Program-made: the position numbers and the translations under genes
Shown: positions 60,501 to 64,000 of the stretch, in pieces
How positions within the stretch are numbered: position 1 is the stretch's first letter
Layout of the letters: every line of letters starts with the position of its first letter
NCBI GenBank assembly: GCA_013397795.1
Contig: VZTJ01000263.1
Span: 81,103-145,102 of the forward strand
Length of the DNA: 64,000 nt
Direction of reading: 5' to 3'
Origin: Orthonyx spaldingii
Lineage: Eukaryota > Chordata > Aves > Passeriformes > Orthonychidae
The notes under the pieces: model-generated
Seen by the model: the letters and a program-made list of their open reading frames with translations, nothing else
The model's database searches: none
Told to the model about the DNA's origin: nothing

Positions 60501-63500
60501 TTACTTTGGTGAAAAGCGGTGCTTTTCCCCGCCTGCTTTGTTTTGTGCCTGCAGGCTGTGCAGACCCCTATTGCTTGCTGTGCAAGAGACAGCGTCACAC
60601 GGCGTGTGAGGAGCTGCAGGAACTGAAACCAGTTCTATGATTTATAGCACTAATAAGGCTCAACTGCCATTTCTTGTGGTTTCCTCCCAAGTTGTCTTTG
60701 ATAATTTCTACTTGTACCATGTTTATTGTTGCTGCTGCTAGGGTTCAGCTGGCAGGTAACTTGCACTGTTTCTCAGGGTTTGCTCCTTCTTGGCTCTCTT
60801 TATTGTGTTATTAATAAACATTTATGTTTGAGGAGTGCCAGAAGGGGTCAGCTAGGCACCACCTTCGTGTTTCCCCCCATCATGCTCAGGTTTGTCAGAG
60901 GGATGAAAGATGTGCTGTGCCATGAGGAGTTTACAATCACATGGTGGCAACCTCTCTTTCCAGAACACTTCCATGGCAGGAAGGCTGTGGCAGCTCTGCT
61001 GGTGGCCATCTCACAACCAGCCAGCCTGCATAGGGCTGTTCAGGCTCACTGCAAGGGCTCTAGCTCCTAAAGCCTTGCCAGGTCACACTGGGAGGATTTC
61101 TAAGAGTTCCTGCCTTGATGTGTTGCTGGAGGGTATCACCTTTGCAGGTGAGCACCTGTGAGGCAGCTGTAGCTGGTGCTTTCTCTCCAGCGCAGATTAG
61201 CACCTTAGCTGTGAGATGCTGCAGCAGAGACAAGGCACATCTGCCACTTCTGCCATCACTGTGGCAGAGTTGGTGGCCATCAGAGGAGAGGTCCTATGGA
61301 CGGTGTGCAGCTGCCTGCTTTAATACAACCCCAGCTTTAATACAACCAGCATGAACTTGCAGGGTTGGCATGTGGATGCCTCACCCTGGTTGAAGCAGGT
61401 CTCAGTGGTGGGGCTAGGTCCCAGCTCTTTTGTTGCAGGTCATAGTTGGCCTCAAGAGACTGTGACAAGGGATCCTGCTGCTGCCAGGGGGGAAAAATGG
61501 TGTTGGGGGGATTGTAAGTGGAGAGACTTCTTGGGGAATGGCAGCAGTGAAGGGGCACTGTGTTCACTACAGTCTGTTGGTTGCAGCAGATTTGGGCAAG
61601 AGGGAATTCGCCTGTACCTTCTGATTTTTGTGTCTCTCTTGTGCCCACTTTTGGACTGCTTTCTGCCTGTTTTTGTTACCTTGGCTGGAGAAGAGACTGT
61701 GAAAACAACGGAGCATTATCACCCAACGATACTGGAGAGTCTTTGCTGACACTCACAGCTCTGCTTTGATAATTTGCCTGCTGGAACATGTGTGGAGGAT
61801 TACAGGCTACACCACAAAGATGCTGATGATGAGTGGCTGTACCATTTTTCCTTGCTCCTGAGCAGCAGCAGCAGTCCATGGCTGGCTGCAGCTGCACAGA
61901 TCATGGCACAGCTGGACCTGGCTTTCCCAGGCTGCACACAGCAGAAGAGGGCACTGGCAGAGGTGGAATTACTGCTGACCCAACAGGCCACTCTGGCTGA
62001 AAATTTCAGTGCTGCCGAAGAAATACGGCTGCCTACTCTGCTCTGCCTGGATCCACGTGCCTGTGAGAGCCAGGCAAGACAATGTGAGGGTTGAGTGAGG
62101 AAGGAGATGGTCACAGAGATGAATTCTAAACTCCCTGCTATTTCCCACCTGCCCAGAACTTCAAAGCTAATGAGGTCACCAGATTGCCCTTGACAGTTGG
62201 TCTGTTATCTTAACCAGGGCCACAGATCCTTTCTTTGTCAGACTCTTCCATTTCAGTTTCCAACTGTGCAGCAAATAGAGGTCTGCTACATGTTTGTCTG
62301 AAGGGCACAGGAGGGCCCTCAGTGTCTGGTTTATCAGAGCAATGGTGTTGCCATTGAAGTGATGCAACCCTAATGGCAGAACACCTGAGACTTGGCAGCA
62401 CCTTGTGCCTGGGAGAAGATAAAACCACAGAGGAAAAGAGAAATTAAAGGTGTTGTAACATGAAGGCAATAACAGGAGTTTCGTAATGCAAATTTCCATA
62501 CCTGAGTGAACTGCGTATATCTGCTTTCTGGAGCCTGTCATGTTTCAGGATGTGTCTGGTTTTAAAAGGCTTATGGAAATCCGACTTCTTTTTTTTTCAT
62601 GGTCTGACTTCTCTAGGCTGTTTGGTAGCTTCTCTTTGAGCCCTCCTAGGATGAGGCACAGAAGCCTTGGCTAGTGGAGAACCCCAGATCCTCAGTCACT
62701 GAGCCCCACTTCTTCTCCAGAGCTACATCCAGGGGCAGTTCTGGCTGTAGCCAGAGCATCTCACTGAGTCCTGAAAGGAGACAGCTGAGTCAAATCAACA
62801 ACTCCAGGACCAAACGCTTCCAATATCAAGGGAGTTAGATCCATCTGCTGCTTTTTGGAAAGCAGTAAATTATTGCTTCTTCCCTTGCTGCACACATAAC
62901 ACACACAGACACCCACAGACTTCACAGTCTGAAGATCTGCCGTCTTTCCTGCTAGAAGGGCAATTTCTACACTAATTTTCTATGCTCATTTGCCAGCAAC
63001 ACCAGCTCTTCTCTCAGATAAAGTTTTGAAATAATTCTTGCAGGCAGCTAAGAGGACTTGCAGTTATAATACTTGACATGAATCTTCATGACACTGCACT
63101 GAGGTTCATTTCTCTTTCCTTCTATCCCAGTGAAGATGCAGTGGGACAACTGAGGCCATTCTGAAGGTCAGCAACAGCATCACCATTCATGGCTCTCTAA
63201 TTTGCCTTCCAGACCATGTAGGAGGCTCTAACCTGGGCTGACGTTGTGAGAAGCTTCACTGAACTATTTCCATCATCTGATCGCTCATGGCACAGCAATG
63301 CTTTTGAATCGATTTGCCAGTTGCTTATACTTGGGAAAAGAGCATTCACAGATGAGCTGGGGAGTTTTCCAGGCATTAGCAGGTAGAATGGATCAGACAA
63401 AATTGCAAGTCACTTTAAGCCAAGGAAATTGGTTTGTTGTAAATATTTCTATGGTTCTGATTCTTTTTGTTTGGACTTGTTAAAATTAAAAAATGTTCCA

Positions 63501-63563
63501 TTTTTTCTCCTTTCTTTTGTTCTTTTTTATCTCTCTTCCTGTTAGACTTTTCCCACTTTATAC
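54599..63563. other. Intergenic, no gene recognised
   Basis: The longest open frame of the window (55112-55828 minus, 238 codons) lies here. It is Pro/Ser-rich and low in recognisable structure, and resembles antisense of GC-rich sequence. AT-rich stretches near 56040-56125 and 60470-60510 and a short AGC run at 61861-61873 were noted. No repeat family was recognised apart from a weak MIR candidate. Confidence 0.5.
57008..57095 (-). mobile_element. Weak MIR-like fragment
   Basis: AATGTGTCAGTGACATGCCA, CTAGCCAGCATCACTGCTAC, AACCCAGGAACCCAGAC and GTTTGTGCTCT follow the reverse-complement MIR order. Too diverged for a firm call. Confidence 0.3.
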
Positions 63564-63909
63564 AATCACAGCATCATAGAATAATGGCTTGTGTTGGATG
63601 GGACCTTAAAGATCCTTTAGTTCCAACCTCCCTGCCACAGGCAGGGACACCTCTCATGAGACCAGGCTGCTCAGAGCCCCATCCAGATTGGTCTTGAACA
63701 CTGTGGGGAGCCCATAACATCTCTAGGCGATCTGTTCCAGTGCCTCACCACCCTCACAATTAAGAATTTCTTCATAATATATAATCTAAACCTACCCTCC
63801 TTCAGTTTAAGCCATTCCCTGTTGTCCTGTCACTGCATGTCCTTTTGAAGAGTCCCTCTTCAGCCTTCTTGTAAGCCCCCTTCAGGTACTGGAAGGCTGT
63901 TAATAAGGA
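63564..63909 (-). mobile_element. CR1 LINE, 3' terminal fragment
   Basis: A strong match to the avian CR1 3' region in reverse orientation: AATCACAGCATCATAGAATA (octamer tail), GGGACCTTAAAGATCCTTTA, GTTCCAACCTCCCTGCCACA, GGCAGGGACACCTCTCATGA, CAGTGCCTCACCACCCTC, GAATTTCTTCATAATAT and CTTGTAAGCCCCCTTCAGGT. Similarity stops near 63909, the 5' truncation point. It looks younger than the other CR1 copies and is the best evidence that this is bird DNA. Confidence 0.95.
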
Positions 63910-64000
63910 GCTAAGAATTACATAAGTAAATAAGAAATTAATTTATTTAGCTTTGTTACTAAGGAAGTAAGACATAGAAGGAGTGTCAGAAATAAGGACA

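Noticed and set aside
60600..60650. Possible CR1 tail (TTCTATGATTT)
   Set aside because: No upstream CR1 sequence could be recognised. A single octamer-like match is not enough.
61774..62094. 106-codon frame with a poly-Ser run and Leu/Ala-rich end
   Set aside because: The Ser run comes from an AGC microsatellite. No known family was recognised.
1..64000. tRNA, rRNA, snRNA, CRISPR or viral insertion
   Set aside because: No cloverleaf with a recognisable T-arm GTTCGA box, no conserved rRNA/snRNA segments, no regularly spaced repeats with unique spacers and no retroviral or other viral protein motif were seen by eye.

Overview
This window looks like a piece of a bird nuclear chromosome. Protein-coding sequence is split by GT-AG introns. 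Interspersed repeats are sparse and are mainly avian-type CR1 LINEs plus very old L2 and MIR fossils. There are no operons, prokaryotic genes or CRISPR arrays. The assembly has one run of 95 N (28618-28712), one of 17 N (39288-39304) and a single N (26168).

Only one gene can be supported. Its 3' end occupies about positions 1-5845 on the + strand. Four exons (1847-1992, 3121-3198, 3408-3558, 4720-5014) splice in a consistent reading frame and encode the last 222 residues of a BCOR-family Polycomb corepressor: the final ankyrin-repeat segment, an acidic linker and the C-terminal PUFD domain that binds PCGF1. BCOR itself is the best call and BCORL1 fits clearly less well. The last 30 or so residues look different from the BCOR C-terminus I remember, so a BCOR-like paralogue cannot be excluded. 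The 3' UTR carries two polyadenylation-signal candidates and a perfect AT-rich hairpin.

The remaining 58 kb (5846-64000) appears to be a gene desert. None of its open frames resembles a protein I know and none has convincing exon structure. A large desert 3' of BCOR would agree with the human Xp11.4 arrangement as I remember it. The desert contains: a CR1 3' end (8525-8644); an 18-bp minisatellite (21601-21759); MIR-like SINE relics (24352-24500, 29101-29255, 29471-29560, possibly 57008-57095); a G-rich minisatellite interrupted by the N gap (28560-28740); a CR1 copy lacking the core of its reverse transcriptase (47805-48560); an L2 reverse-transcriptase fossil (52562-52855); and a CR1 3' end at the right edge (63564-63909).

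Between these lie several AT-rich, homeodomain/POU-site-rich stretches (1081-1440, 9530-9880, 20900-21200, 31230-31610, 37170-37480, 43590-43790). They have the texture of conserved non-coding enhancers, but this could not be tested without alignment. I found no clear evidence of a new biological system. The most useful leads are the identity of the BCOR-family C-terminus, the candidate enhancers, the internally deleted CR1 with its 15-bp perfect hairpin, and the two minisatellites.
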